A stretch of DNA of 64,000 bases from DATLFA01 sp039915945 (GTDB lineage: Bacteria; Actinomycetota; Acidimicrobiia; Acidimicrobiales; WLNW01), in the NCBI GenBank assembly GCA_039915945.1, contig JBDSMH010000213.1, forward strand, positions 7,747-71,746. The letters are read 5' to 3'. Each line of letters starts with the position of its first letter. The stretch's first letter is position 1. Positions 25,802 through 35,848 of the stretch are shown piece after piece. A program made the translations under genes and the position numbers. The notes under the pieces are model-generated. The model saw nothing but the letters and a program-made list of their open reading frames with translations, was not told where the DNA came from and searched no databases.

Positions 25802-26038
25802 GTGAGCCTCGATCCACGGCTGCTCGAGATCCTTGCCTGCCCGCAGGACAAGGGTCCGCTCTATTACCTCGCCGACGAGAACGCGCTCTACAACCCGCGC
25901 CTCAAGTTGCGCTACGACGTGCGAGACGACATACCGATCATGCTCGTCGACGAGGCCACGACGGTGGCCGACGACGAACACGATCGTGTCATGGGCAAGA
26001 TCGAGGCCGACGGCCTTTCTCCCACGTTCTCCGCGTGA
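25802..26038 (+). CDS. Trm112 family protein
   Basis: A 78-residue protein of the Trm112/YcaR family. I start it at GTG 25802, six bases after AGGAG. A TTG at 25796 is in frame but abuts the ribosome site. The sequence LDPRLLEILACPQDKGPLYYL then NPRLKLRYDVRDDIPIMLVDEA matches the family. Only the first Cys-Pro knuckle is kept, and the second cysteine pair found in zinc-binding relatives is missing. In bacteria the family is linked to methyltransferase activation or lipid/sugar pathways, without settled function here. The stop overlaps the GTG of the isomerase gene (GTGA), and manB is upstream, so it appears part of a sugar-phosphate operon. Confidence 0.88.
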   Translation: MSLDPRLLEILACPQDKGPLYYLADENALYNPRLKLRYDVRDDIPIMLVDEATTVADDEHDRVMGKIEADGLSPTFSA

Positions 26039-27078
26039 TCGCACCGCTCGATTCGCTCGGCTTGTTCGAGCTGGCGGCATCGTTGCCGCGGCAGGCGATC
26101 GACGCGCGCCGTGTCGCCGATGAGCTCGACGTGCGCTCGATCGACCCGTCCCACGGTGGGCCACCGATTCGCAATGTGGTCGCGCTGGGCATGGGCGGAT
26201 CAGGCATCGGCAGTGACGTTCTCGCGGCGATCGCGCAACCGATCGCGCCCGTGCCGATCGTCGTCGTCAAAGATCATCACGTCCCCGCGTTCGTGTCGGC
26301 CGAGTCGCTGGTGTTCGCCACGTCGTTCTCGGGCGAGACGGCGGAGACACTCGACGCGTTCGAGATGGCGCGTCAGGCGGGTGCCCGCGTCGTCGTGTTG
26401 TCCTCCGGTGGCACGTTGGCCGATCTTGCTCGTGAGTGGCGACTGCCGTGTGTCGCGCTCGACCCGTCGATCGCCATGCCGCGGGCGGCGATCGCATCGG
26501 TGTCGGTGCCGCCGCTCGTGCTGCTCGGTCGGCTGGGGCTGCTGCCCGGCATCGAAGCCGAACTCGACGCCGCAATCGCACAGTTGCAGCGACGCGTCGC
26601 GCAGTTGGGCGACGACCGCAATCCGGCCCGCGAGCTCGCCCGCCGGCTCGGCCGCACGATGCCGCTGATCTACGGGGCCGGCCCGCTCGGCGCGGTTGCG
26701 GCCTATCGCTGGAAGTGTCAGATAAACGAAAATGCCAAGGAGCCGGCGTTCAGCAACGTCGTGCCCGAGCTCAATCACAACGAGCTCGCCGGTTGGGGTC
26801 AACACGGGGACATGACCCGTCAGGTGCTGACCGCAGTGCACCTACGCCATGACTTCGAACCATCACGGGTGGCCCGTTCGTTCGACTTCATCAACGAGAC
26901 CCAACAAGAAGTCGTCGCCTCGGTGCACGAGGTGCGCGCCGAAGGCGTAGGTCGTTTGGCGCAGCTGTTCGACCTCATCGCCTTCGGTGACTTCGTGTCG
27001 CTGTTCATCGCGGCCCAGGAAGGCCTCGATCCGGGCCCGATTCCGGTGCTCGACGACCTCAAAGCCCGTCTCGGCTAG
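26035..27078 (+). CDS. SIS-domain bifunctional phosphoglucose/phosphomannose isomerase
   Basis: Interconverts fructose 6-phosphate with glucose 6-phosphate and/or mannose 6-phosphate, linking glycolysis to the ManB step. The 347 residues contain two SIS halves. The first has NVVALGMGGSGIGSDVLAAI (about 44-63) and FATSFSGETAETLDAF (serine-rich phosphosugar site). The second has MPLIYGAGPLGAVAAYRWK and then VVPELNHNELAGW, where the ELNHNE segment is the hallmark of the archaeal/actinobacterial PGI/PMI group. The start is GTG at 26035, overlapping the Trm112 stop. The homologue in M. tuberculosis (Rv3256c) sits in the same gene order. Confidence 0.88.
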   Translation: MIAPLDSLGLFELAASLPRQAIDARRVADELDVRSIDPSHGGPPIRNVVALGMGGSGIGSDVLAAIAQPIAPVPIVVVKDHHVPAFVSAESLVFATSFSGETAETLDAFEMARQAGARVVVLSSGGTLADLAREWRLPCVALDPSIAMPRAAIASVSVPPLVLLGRLGLLPGIEAELDAAIAQLQRRVAQLGDDRNPARELARRLGRTMPLIYGAGPLGAVAAYRWKCQINENAKEPAFSNVVPELNHNELAGWGQHGDMTRQVLTAVHLRHDFEPSRVARSFDFINETQQEVVASVHEVRAEGVGRLAQLFDLIAFGDFVSLFIAAQEGLDPGPIPVLDDLKARLG

Positions 27079-27141
27079 CTCCCCGCTCTGCCGGAGGCCG
27101 CTCGGGCCTCCAAGAGTCGCGGCGACAAAGCGCGGCTGCCG

Positions 27142-27246
27142 TAGACTTGTTGCCGAGGGCTGCCTGCACGGGCGTCAGAAGACCCCAGCTTTCACCACGC
27201 AGACACGCGCGCCTGTTGGCGCGCCCAAGACTCATAGGAGCATCCG
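27142..27246 (+). promoter_or_regulatory. ahcY promoter and structured leader
   Basis: TAGACT at 27142-27147 looks like an actinobacterial -10 element, though no clear -35 is seen. The resulting leader of about 90 bases contains a perfect hairpin, GCGCGCC-TGTT-GGCGCGC at 27208-27225, followed by AGGAG at 27236-27240 and the GTG at 27247. I could not fit it to the known SAH or SAM riboswitch consensus. It may still affect translation. Confidence 0.4.
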
Positions 27247-28692
<1,446 letters not shown>

Positions 28693-28706
28693 TCGAACCG
28701 CTCGTT

Positions 28707-28749
28707 CTGGCAGTCAAACGTCGCACATAGTGCGACGTTTGACTGCCAG
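28707..28749. repeat. 43-bp perfect palindrome, copy 1
   Basis: Arms CTGGCAGTCAAACGTCGCAC (28707-28726) and its exact complement (28730-28749) flank a 3-base loop ATA. CGTTCT precedes it and TTCGG follows. A diverged copy, with the same flanks, is at 51960-52002. It lies between ahcY and the ComF-like gene and has no T-run, so it may be a mobile repeat, a protein-binding site, or a terminator. Confidence 0.88.
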
Positions 28750-28814
28750 TTCGGCTCTCAACGAGTCGCGATCGGGGAATCGGGAGTGTCGTAGGGGGTG
28801 CGTAGGGTCGAGGG

Positions 28815-29411
28815 GTGTTGTTCCCCAAGCGGTGCCCGTCGTGTGGAGCGGTCGGTGCTGCGCCCTGCGACCGCTGCGCGCGGAGCCTCGGTCGGGCCAC
28901 GAGCGCGATCTCGGTGGCCGGCATCGCGTCGTGCCGCCCGGCGTTCGTCTATGACGAGCGCGTGCGCACGTTGTTGTTGGCGCTCAAGTACCGCAATCGC
29001 CGTGATGCGCTGGCCTATCTCGCGGGGCAGATCGCGGCGGTCCTCGAGGTCGAGGCCGACGTCGTCACCTGGGTGCCCACCACCGGTGCGCGCCGGCGGG
29101 CCCGGGGGTTCGACCAGGCCGAGTTGCTGGCGCGGGCCGTCGGTCGGGGCATCGGTGTGCCGGTGCGGTCGCTCTTGTACCGGGTCGACGGCCAGGCCCA
29201 GACCGGTCGCGATGCCCAGGCGCGGCGCATCGGACCAGAGTTCTCGGTGCGCCGGCGCCGCCCGATCGGCGCGTCGGTGGTGCTCATCGACGACATCGGC
29301 ACTACCGGGGCCACCCTCGAGGCGGCCGCCCGGGTCCTCGCCGGCGCCGGTTGGGCCGAGATCCACGCCCGCACAGTGGCATGGACTCCCCGAAGGGGAG
29401 CAGGGCGGTAG
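28815..29411 (+). CDS. ComF family phosphoribosyltransferase-like protein
   Basis: A 198-residue protein of the ComF/GntX group. The N-terminus CPSCGAVGAAPCDRCARSL has the two Cys-x-x-Cys knuckles of the zinc ribbon that precedes the domain. ALKYRNRRDALAYLAGQI and VPTTGARRRARGFDQAELLA are typical, and VVLIDDIGTTGATLEAAARVL is the PRPP-binding motif of type I phosphoribosyltransferases. ComF proteins aid DNA uptake in competent bacteria, but homologues occur in many actinobacteria without a defined role. I start it at GTG 28815. It ends inside a pair of CCCCGAAGGGG hairpins and is followed by a response regulator. Confidence 0.9.
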   Translation: MLFPKRCPSCGAVGAAPCDRCARSLGRATSAISVAGIASCRPAFVYDERVRTLLLALKYRNRRDALAYLAGQIAAVLEVEADVVTWVPTTGARRRARGFDQAELLARAVGRGIGVPVRSLLYRVDGQAQTGRDAQARRIGPEFSVRRRRPIGASVVLIDDIGTTGATLEAAARVLAGAGWAEIHARTVAWTPRRGAGR

Positions 29412-29428
29412 GGACTCCCCGAAGGGGA
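29386..29428. repeat. Tandem CTCCCCGAAGGGGA hairpins
   Basis: Two copies of the short hairpin CTCCCCGAAGGGGA (29386-29399 and 29415-29428) lie 15 bases apart, the first inside the last codons of the ComF-like gene. A third partial form (CCCCCCGAAG) follows at 29464. They may attenuate or terminate transcription before the response regulator. This is inferred from base pairing alone. Confidence 0.5.
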
Positions 29429-29549
29429 CCGAGCAAAATTTGAGCCGATCGGACCGGAGGGGGACCCCCCGAAGTGACTAGCCTGTGACTACGCCACCCG
29501 ACCTGGGTGTGCGGGCAAACCGATCGGGACAAGGGCAGGTCCGTAAGCG

Positions 29550-30227
29550 ATGAGTGGATTCGCGATGGACGAGGGGATACGGGTACTGATCTGTGACGAC
29601 CACGCATTGTTCCGGCGTGGTCTCATGATGGTGCTCGAAGAAGACCCCGAGATCGAAGTGATCGCCGAGGCGGCCAACGGCACCGAGGCCATCGAACTCG
29701 CCCGTGAGTTGACGCCCGACGTGGTGTTGATGGACGTCCGCATGCCGGGGTGCACGGGCATTCAAGCGACGCGTGAGATCCTCGAATCGGTCCCGTCGGC
29801 GCACGTGATCATCCTCACCGTCAGCGACGACGAAGACGACCTTCTCGAAGCGATGAAGGTCGGTGCGGCGGGGTACCTCCTCAAGGAGATTTCGATCGTC
29901 GAGGTCACTGCGTCGGTCCATTCGGTCGTCGCCGGCCAGCGACTGGTGACCCCCTCGTTGGCGACCAAGCTCATCACCGAATTCGCCAACATGGAGCGGG
30001 TGGCCGCGGCTCGCCCGACCGACGCACCCAAGCTCACCGTCCGGGAGCTCGAGGTGTTGCGCTTCGTCGCCGAAGGTCGCAAGAACCGAGATATCTCGGT
30101 GGTGCTGGGCATATCCGAGAACACCGTGAAAAACCACGTGCGCAACATCTTGGAAAAGCTGCGGCTGCACTCGAGGGTGCAGGCCGTGCGCTACGCGATC
30201 GACCAAAACCTGATCCAGGCCTACTGA
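29550..30227 (+). CDS. NarL/FixJ family response regulator
   Basis: A two-component transcription regulator of 225 residues. The receiver domain (about 9-125) has IRVLICDDHALFRRG with the acidic pocket, DVVLMDVRMPG with the phosphorylated Asp, ILTVSDDEDD with the conserved Thr-like position, and AAGYLLKEIS with the Lys. The C-terminal LuxR-type helix-turn-helix is LTVRELEVLRFVAEGRKNRD then SENTVKNHVRNILEKL. No histidine kinase is adjacent, so its partner is elsewhere or it is an orphan. It lies between ComF-like and secA on the same strand. The target is unknown. Confidence 0.93.
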   Translation: MSGFAMDEGIRVLICDDHALFRRGLMMVLEEDPEIEVIAEAANGTEAIELARELTPDVVLMDVRMPGCTGIQATREILESVPSAHVIILTVSDDEDDLLEAMKVGAAGYLLKEISIVEVTASVHSVVAGQRLVTPSLATKLITEFANMERVAAARPTDAPKLTVRELEVLRFVAEGRKNRDISVVLGISENTVKNHVRNILEKLRLHSRVQAVRYAIDQNLIQAY

Positions 30228-30292
30228 GGGTCCGAGCGCACATGGTCCCCAAGCCGGCGTGTGGCGGGCACTCTGCAGCGGGTTCGCCCCTC

Positions 30293-30298
30293 TAGACT
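30293..30298 (+). promoter_or_regulatory. Candidate -10 element for secA
   Basis: TAGACT lies 10 bases before the secA ATG at 30309, and the same hexamer stands before ahcY. With so short a gap the transcript would be almost leaderless. No clear -35 is seen. Confidence 0.35.
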
Positions 30299-30308
30299 TC
30301 GTTGCGAT

Positions 30309-33002
30309 ATGGGAATCTTCGATCGCGTCCTGCGGGCGGGCGAAGGGCGCAAAGTCAAAGCCCTTCAGTCTCTGGTACCGGACATCAACTCGCACGAGGC
30401 CGAGATCACGCGCCTCTCCGACGATGCGTTACGGGGCAAGACCGCCCAGTTCCGTGAACGACTGGATCGCGGCGAAGACCTCGACGACCTTCTCGTCGAA
30501 GCCTTTGCGGTGATGCGCGAAGCGGCGCACCGTGTCATCGGCCAGCGTCACTATGACGAGCAGCTCATGGGCGGCGCCGCGCTGCACCTCGGTTGGGTTG
30601 CCGAGATGAAGACCGGCGAAGGCAAGACGCTCGTGTCGACGTTGCCCGCGTACCTCAACGGTCTGTCGGGGCGCGGCTTACACATCTGCACGGTCAACGA
30701 CTATCTCGCCACTCGCGATGCCAATTGGATGGGGCAGATCCATCGTTGGCTCGGTCTGAGCGTTGGTCTCGTCATTCCCGGCGACTACACATCCGAGCAC
30801 AAGCGCGCGCAATACGCCTGCGATATCACCTACGCCACCAACAACGAACTCGGCTTCGACTACCTGCGCGACAACATGGCGATGTCGGTCGAAGACAAGG
30901 TGCAGCGCACTCCGGTGTACTGCATCGTCGACGAAGTCGACTCGATCCTCATCGACGAAGCCCGCACACCGCTGATCATCAGCGGTCGTGTGAGCGAGGC
31001 GGCCAAGCTCTATTACCGCTTCGCCAGCATCGCCCGCGGTCTCAAGCGCGACGTGCACTACGACGTCGACGAAGAGAAGCGAGTCGTTGCACCGACCGAA
31101 GCCGGTATCCACGAAGTCGAGCGCGCCCTGGGCGTCGAAAATCTCTACGACGAACTGACCGCCAACCTCGTCCACCACATGCAGGCCGCGCTGCGGGCCA
31201 AAGAGCTCTATAAGCGCGACAAGGACTACATCATCAACTCCGGCGAAGTGAAGATCGTCGACGAGTTCACCGGCCGCATCCTCGATGGCCGGCGCTGGAG
31301 CGAGGGGCTGCATCAGGCAGTCGAAGCCAAAGAGGGCGTCAAGATCAAAGAAGAGAACCAGACGCTGGCCACGGTCACGCTGCAAAACTTCTTCCGCCTC
31401 TACGAAAAGCTGGCGGGCATGACGGGTACCGCGCAGACCGAGGCGGCCGAGCTCGGCGGTACCTACAAGCTCCAGGTCGTGCCCATCCCCACGCACCGGC
31501 CGATGGTGCGCATCGATCAGAGCGATCTGATCTACAAGAACGAAGAAGCCAAATTCGACGCGGTGATCGACGATCTGGTCGAGCGTTACGAAAAAGGCCA
31601 GCCCGTGCTGGTGGGCACGATCTCGGTCGAAAAGTCCGAGCGCCTTGCGCGCAAGCTCGAACAACGCGGCATTGCGCACGAAGTGCTCAACGCCAAGCAG
31701 CACGCGCGTGAGGCAGAGATCGTCACGCAGGCCGGCCGGCTCAAAGCGATCACCGTTGCGACCAACATGGCCGGCCGCGGCGTCGACATCTTGCTCGGCG
31801 GCAATCCCGAAGGACTCGCCCGGCGAGAGGTCATCGCCGAGGGCCTCGACGTCGACACGCCCGAGGGTCAGGTTCGCTTCGAGGAGTTGCTCGAGAAGTA
31901 CGGGCCGCAGTGCAAGCAAGAGGGCGACGAGGTGCGCAAGGTCGGCGGCCTCTACGTGCTCGGCACCGAACGCCACGACTCCCGCCGCATCGACAACCAG
32001 TTGCGAGGACGTTCCGGTCGCCAGGGTGATCCCGGCGAGAGCCGCTTCTATCTCTCGCTCGAAGACGAGCTCATGCGCATCTTCGCCACCGGTGCGCTCA
32101 ATTGGGTGATGACCAAGGCGCTACCCGACGACGTGCCCATCGAGGCCAAGATGGTCACGCGGGCCATCGAGCGGGCGCAGAACACGGTCGAGGCCAAGAA
32201 CGCCGAGATCCGCAAGAACGTCCTCAAATACGACGAGGTCATGAACGAGCAGCGCAAGATCATCTATCGCCGCCGCGATCAGATCCTTGCCGGTGCCGAC
32301 CTGCGCGACGAGACCATGGAGTACTTCGCGCAAGCGGTCGACGGCGTCATCCGCAGTCACGTGAGCGACGAGTCGGGCGAAGAGTGGGATACCGACGCAC
32401 TACTCGTCGAGTTGCAGAACTACTGGCCGACTTCTCTCACCACCGACGAACTCGACAACGTGCGCAGCGCGGACGACCTCTACGAGCGGGTCATGGGCGA
32501 GGCGACGAGCTTCTACGAACAGCGCGAGCAGCTCATCGGTCCCGAGTTGAGTCGCGACATCGAGCGTCAGGTCATGTTGCGCCTCATCGATCAGCACTGG
32601 CGCGACCACCTCTACGAGATGGACTACCTCCGTGAGGGCATCCATCTTCGGGCCTACGGTCAGGTAGACCCCGCGGTCGCTTGGCAGCGCGAGGGCTTCG
32701 ACATGTTCGCGCAGATGATGTCCGGCATCGCCGACGACTTCGTCAAGTACATCATGCACGTGCAGGTTGCCGTCGAGCCTACGCCGCAATCACAGATCAC
32801 CAATGTGCAATATTCCGCTCCCGACGACTCGGTGCAGAGCGCTCCCGCCCTCGTCTCGGCGCCCGGCGCCGAGGGCGCGCCGCCGCGCACCGAGGACGTG
32901 GTGCAACAACCGGTGGTCAAGTCCGAATGGGACAAGACGCCGCGCAACGCGCCGTGCCCGTGTGGGAGCGGCAAGAAGTTCAAACTCTGCCACGGCAAGT
33001 GA
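30309..33002 (+). CDS. secA: Preprotein translocase ATPase SecA
   Basis: The motor that drives secretory proteins through SecYEG. I start it at ATG 30309 (MGIFDRVLRAGEGRK), not at the upstream in-frame start, giving 897 residues, near the usual actinobacterial SecA1 length. Visible motifs: VAEMKTGEGKTLV (Walker A, about 98-110), TYATNNELGFDYLRDNM, YCIVDEVDSILIDEARTPLI (DEAD-type Walker B), MTGTAQTEA, ATNMAGRGVDILLGGNP, and GRSGRQGDPGESRFYLSLED. The C-terminus ends in a zinc-binding SEC-C motif, APCPCGSGKKFKLCHGK, which also binds SecB or ribosomes in other bacteria. prfB follows after 3 bases, so the two are probably co-transcribed. Confidence 0.98.
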   Translation: MGIFDRVLRAGEGRKVKALQSLVPDINSHEAEITRLSDDALRGKTAQFRERLDRGEDLDDLLVEAFAVMREAAHRVIGQRHYDEQLMGGAALHLGWVAEMKTGEGKTLVSTLPAYLNGLSGRGLHICTVNDYLATRDANWMGQIHRWLGLSVGLVIPGDYTSEHKRAQYACDITYATNNELGFDYLRDNMAMSVEDKVQRTPVYCIVDEVDSILIDEARTPLIISGRVSEAAKLYYRFASIARGLKRDVHYDVDEEKRVVAPTEAGIHEVERALGVENLYDELTANLVHHMQAALRAKELYKRDKDYIINSGEVKIVDEFTGRILDGRRWSEGLHQAVEAKEGVKIKEENQTLATVTLQNFFRLYEKLAGMTGTAQTEAAELGGTYKLQVVPIPTHRPMVRIDQSDLIYKNEEAKFDAVIDDLVERYEKGQPVLVGTISVEKSERLARKLEQRGIAHEVLNAKQHAREAEIVTQAGRLKAITVATNMAGRGVDILLGGNPEGLARREVIAEGLDVDTPEGQVRFEELLEKYGPQCKQEGDEVRKVGGLYVLGTERHDSRRIDNQLRGRSGRQGDPGESRFYLSLEDELMRIFATGALNWVMTKALPDDVPIEAKMVTRAIERAQNTVEAKNAEIRKNVLKYDEVMNEQRKIIYRRRDQILAGADLRDETMEYFAQAVDGVIRSHVSDESGEEWDTDALLVELQNYWPTSLTTDELDNVRSADDLYERVMGEATSFYEQREQLIGPELSRDIERQVMLRLIDQHWRDHLYEMDYLREGIHLRAYGQVDPAVAWQREGFDMFAQMMSGIADDFVKYIMHVQVAVEPTPQSQITNVQYSAPDDSVQSAPALVSAPGAEGAPPRTEDVVQQPVVKSEWDKTPRNAPCPCGSGKKFKLCHGK

Positions 33003-33005
33003 CTG

Positions 33006-34121
33006 TTGTTCGACTTCACCGATGACCTCAAAGCGCTGCGCGAGCGCTTGGCCGAGGCGCAGGTCTATCTGCGCATCGATGCGTTGCGCGCCCGTCGTCC
33101 GCAACTCGAAGCCGAGATGGGGCGGCCCGATCTGTGGGACAACACCGAAGTCGCGCGCAAGGTGCAGACCGAGCTGTCCGAAATCGTCGGCGACATCGAC
33201 CTGTACGAAGAATTGGAACAGCGCGTCGACGACGCCGCGACGCTATTCGAGTTGGCCAAAGAAGAAGGCGACGATTCGGTCGAGTCCGAGATCCGCGATT
33301 CGGTCACGGGCACCAAGAGGCGGTTCGACGAACTCGAACTGCGGGCGTTGTTCACCGGCGAGTACGACGAACGCGATGCGGTGTGCACGGTCAAGTCGGG
33401 CGCAGGCGGCACCGATGCGCAGGACTGGGCCGAGATGTTGTTGCGCATGTATCGGCGCTGGGCCGAACGGCGTGGGTTCGTGTGCGAAGTCGAGTACGTC
33501 TCCGAAGGCACCGAGGCCGGTATCTCGACCGCCGAGTTCATCGTCAAGGGCCGCTACGCCTACGGGCTTTTGCGTTCCGAGCACGGGGTGCATCGTCTCG
33601 TACGCATCTCGCCGTTCAACAACGAGGGGAAGCGCCAGACGGCCTTTGCGTCGTTGACCGTCGCGCCGTTCTTCGAGGAGATGGCGCAAGAAGTCGATAT
33701 CAACGAGAAGGACCTCCGCATCGACGTCTATCGCTCGTCGGGCGCAGGTGGGCAGCACGTCAACGTCACCGACTCGGCCGTGCGAATCACCCATTTGCCC
33801 ACGGGCATCGTGGTGGCCTGCCAGAACGAGCGCAGCCAGCATCAGAACAAGGCGCGGGCCATGCAGGTGCTCGCGGCCAAGCTGCTCGATCTCGAGCGCC
33901 GCAAGCGCGAGGAGCAGATCCAGTCGATCTCGGGCCCACAGGAGAACGTCAACTTCGGCAGCCAGATCCGCAGCTATGTGTTGCAGCCGTACCAGATGGT
34001 GAAGGACGAGCGCACGAAGCTACAGGTCGGTGATGTCGACTCCGTGCTCGACGGCGAAATCGACGAGTTCATGGAGGCCTACCTGCGGGATCAGCGGGCC
34101 AAGCTCACCCAGAGTGAGTGA
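33006..34121 (+). CDS. prfB: Peptide chain release factor 2
   Basis: Recognises UGA and UAA stop codons and triggers peptide release. The 371 residues have ISPFN with the stop-reading SPF tripeptide at 202-204 and SSGAGGQHVN with the catalytic GGQ at 248-250. The N-terminal coiled region and the domain pattern are those of RF2 rather than RF1. Translation begins at a TTG three bases after the secA stop. No CTTTGA-type programmed frameshift is needed, since the whole protein is one frame, as is common in actinobacteria. The start codon is the least certain point. secA-prfB-ftsE-ftsX is a familiar actinobacterial order. Confidence 0.95.
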   Translation: MFDFTDDLKALRERLAEAQVYLRIDALRARRPQLEAEMGRPDLWDNTEVARKVQTELSEIVGDIDLYEELEQRVDDAATLFELAKEEGDDSVESEIRDSVTGTKRRFDELELRALFTGEYDERDAVCTVKSGAGGTDAQDWAEMLLRMYRRWAERRGFVCEVEYVSEGTEAGISTAEFIVKGRYAYGLLRSEHGVHRLVRISPFNNEGKRQTAFASLTVAPFFEEMAQEVDINEKDLRIDVYRSSGAGGQHVNVTDSAVRITHLPTGIVVACQNERSQHQNKARAMQVLAAKLLDLERRKREEQIQSISGPQENVNFGSQIRSYVLQPYQMVKDERTKLQVGDVDSVLDGEIDEFMEAYLRDQRAKLTQSE

Positions 34122-34211
34122 GCCAGTGCCACGGAAACCCCGCGGGACGCTGATACGTTCTGTGTCGGTCGTGTTGCGAAGGCCAATGGCCTGCCGGCGT
34201 CCGTCTGAATC

Positions 34212-34889
34212 ATGATCAAGCTCGAAAACGTCACCAAGGTCTACAAAGGCGATGTCACCGCGCTGCGCGGTGCGAGTGTCGACATCCAAAAAGGCGAGTT
34301 CGTCTTCCTCGTCGGCCAGTCGGGGTCGGGCAAGTCGACCTTCATGCGGCTGCTCAATCGAGAAGAGGTGCCCACCGAAGGGCAGATCTTCGTCGCCGGC
34401 AAGGATATCGGTTCGCTGTCCTCGTGGAAGGTGCCGTACCTCCGCCGCAACATCGGGTGCGTCTTCCAAGACTTCAAGCTGTTGAACAAGAAGACCGTGG
34501 CCGAAAACGTCGGGTTCGCGCTCGAGGTCATCGGGCGCCCGCGCCACGTCGTCGTCAAACAGGTACCCGCGATCCTCGAGCTCGTCGGCCTCGGCGACAA
34601 GATGCTCAAGTTCCCCGACGAGTTGTCGGGTGGCGAGCAGCAGCGCGTGTCGATCGCACGGGCCTTCGTCAACCGCCCGCTGATCCTGCTCGCCGACGAG
34701 CCCACCGGCAACCTCGATCCCGAGACCTCGGTCGGCATCATGCGCTTGCTCGATCGCATCAACCGCACCGGCACCACCGTCGTCATGGCGACGCACGATC
34801 GGGGCATCGTCGACACGATGCGCCGGCGGGTCATCGAGCTCAACCGCGGCCTCATCGTGCGCGATCAACATCGAGGCGTCTATGAATGA
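34212..34889 (+). CDS. ftsE: Cell division ATP-binding protein FtsE
   Basis: The cytosolic ATPase of the FtsEX complex, which sits at the divisome and activates peptidoglycan hydrolases across the membrane. The 225 residues have VGQSGSGKSTFMRLL (Walker A, about 34-48), SGGEQQRVSIARAF (signature), LLADEPTGNLDPET (Walker B) and a final ATHDRGIVDT with the switch His. IKLENVTKVYKGDV at the N-terminus is typical. It is 90 bases after prfB. A short hairpin (AGGCCAATGGCCT) lies between them. ftsX follows after 9 bases. Regulation beyond shared transcription is not visible. Confidence 0.97.
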   Translation: MIKLENVTKVYKGDVTALRGASVDIQKGEFVFLVGQSGSGKSTFMRLLNREEVPTEGQIFVAGKDIGSLSSWKVPYLRRNIGCVFQDFKLLNKKTVAENVGFALEVIGRPRHVVVKQVPAILELVGLGDKMLKFPDELSGGEQQRVSIARAFVNRPLILLADEPTGNLDPETSVGIMRLLDRINRTGTTVVMATHDRGIVDTMRRRVIELNRGLIVRDQHRGVYE

Positions 34890-34898
34890 GGCTGGCTG

Positions 34899-35786
34899 AT
34901 GGCGCTGCGCGTCGAGTATCTGGTCCGCGAGACGGGCAACAACCTTCGCCGCAACGTGGCGCTCACCATTCCGGCCGTGCTCACCGTTGCGGTGTCGCTC
35001 GCATTGTTCGGTGTCTCGCTGTTGCTCGGTGGTGGCGCGGATCGCTTCACGCAGCAATGGCGCGGCGGCATCGAGTTCATCGTTTTCATGAATCCCGATG
35101 CGAGCCAAGACCAGATCGATCTCATTCAAAATGCGGTGACGACAAGCCCCGAAGTGAAGAAGTGGACGTACTTCGACAAAGCGAAGGCGTTCGAAGAGTT
35201 CCGCGAGCTGTTCAAGGACAAGCCCGATCTCGTCAACTCGGTGACCCCCGATATCTTGCCGCCGTCGTACCGCATCGTCCCCCAAAATCCTGACGCCGAC
35301 GCCGTGACCGCGCTCGCCGCGCAGTTCGAAAATCAGCCGGGCGTCAAACAGGTGCGCAAAGCAACCGACGTCATCAAAGACGTCGAGAGCTTGACCCGCT
35401 ATATCAAGATCGGCCTGTGGGTCACGTCGATCGTGTTGTTCGCGGTGTCGTTATTGTTGATCCTCAACACCATCTTCACTGCGATGACCGCGCGAAGACG
35501 TGAGATCGAAGTGATGAAACTCGTCGGCGCCACCAATTGGTTCATACGCGTCCCGTTCATGCTCGAGGGTCTGATCCAAGGCGTCTCGGGGGCCATCGTG
35601 GCCGTCATTGCGACGAGCGTTTTCAACGGACAGGTCTTTCCCCGCATCCAACGGCTCGAGATACTCAAGGACTTCCGCGTCGACAGCGGCCAGTTGTGGA
35701 CGACGAGTATCTGGTTGATCGTCCTCGGCTGTGTCATCGGTGTCGTCGGGTCGCTCTTCGGCGTGTCGCGCTACCTCGACGTGTAG
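34899..35786 (+). CDS. ftsX: Cell division protein FtsX
   Basis: The membrane partner of FtsE. The 295 residues show four transmembrane segments: one near the N-terminus (about 26-46), then three in the last 130 residues (about 170-190, 220-245 and 265-285). Between the first and second is the external domain (about 50-165) that in other species contacts a hydrolase or its activator such as RipC. The N-terminal RVEYLVRETGNNLRRNVALTIPAV is the amphipathic FtsX start. TARRREIEVMKLVGATNWFIRVPFMLEG is the conserved cytosolic loop contacting FtsE. The next gene starts a separate unit 62 bases later. Confidence 0.96.
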   Translation: MALRVEYLVRETGNNLRRNVALTIPAVLTVAVSLALFGVSLLLGGGADRFTQQWRGGIEFIVFMNPDASQDQIDLIQNAVTTSPEVKKWTYFDKAKAFEEFRELFKDKPDLVNSVTPDILPPSYRIVPQNPDADAVTALAAQFENQPGVKQVRKATDVIKDVESLTRYIKIGLWVTSIVLFAVSLLLILNTIFTAMTARRREIEVMKLVGATNWFIRVPFMLEGLIQGVSGAIVAVIATSVFNGQVFPRIQRLEILKDFRVDSGQLWTTSIWLIVLGCVIGVVGSLFGVSRYLDV

Positions 35787-35848
35787 CCCTGCCTTCCGGC
35801 GATCGCGCGAGGTAAAGTCCGGGCTCCCAGAGCGTGGAGGGTAGGTCC

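Noticed and set aside
27142..27246. SAH riboswitch in front of ahcY
   Set aside because: CCGAGGGCTGCC at 27153 hints at the SAH element, but the matching closing strand and the conserved loop are not found, so I list only a structured leader.
33003..33110. Programmed +1 frameshift in prfB
   Set aside because: No CTTTGA-type slippery stop is present and the protein is continuous from the TTG start through the end.
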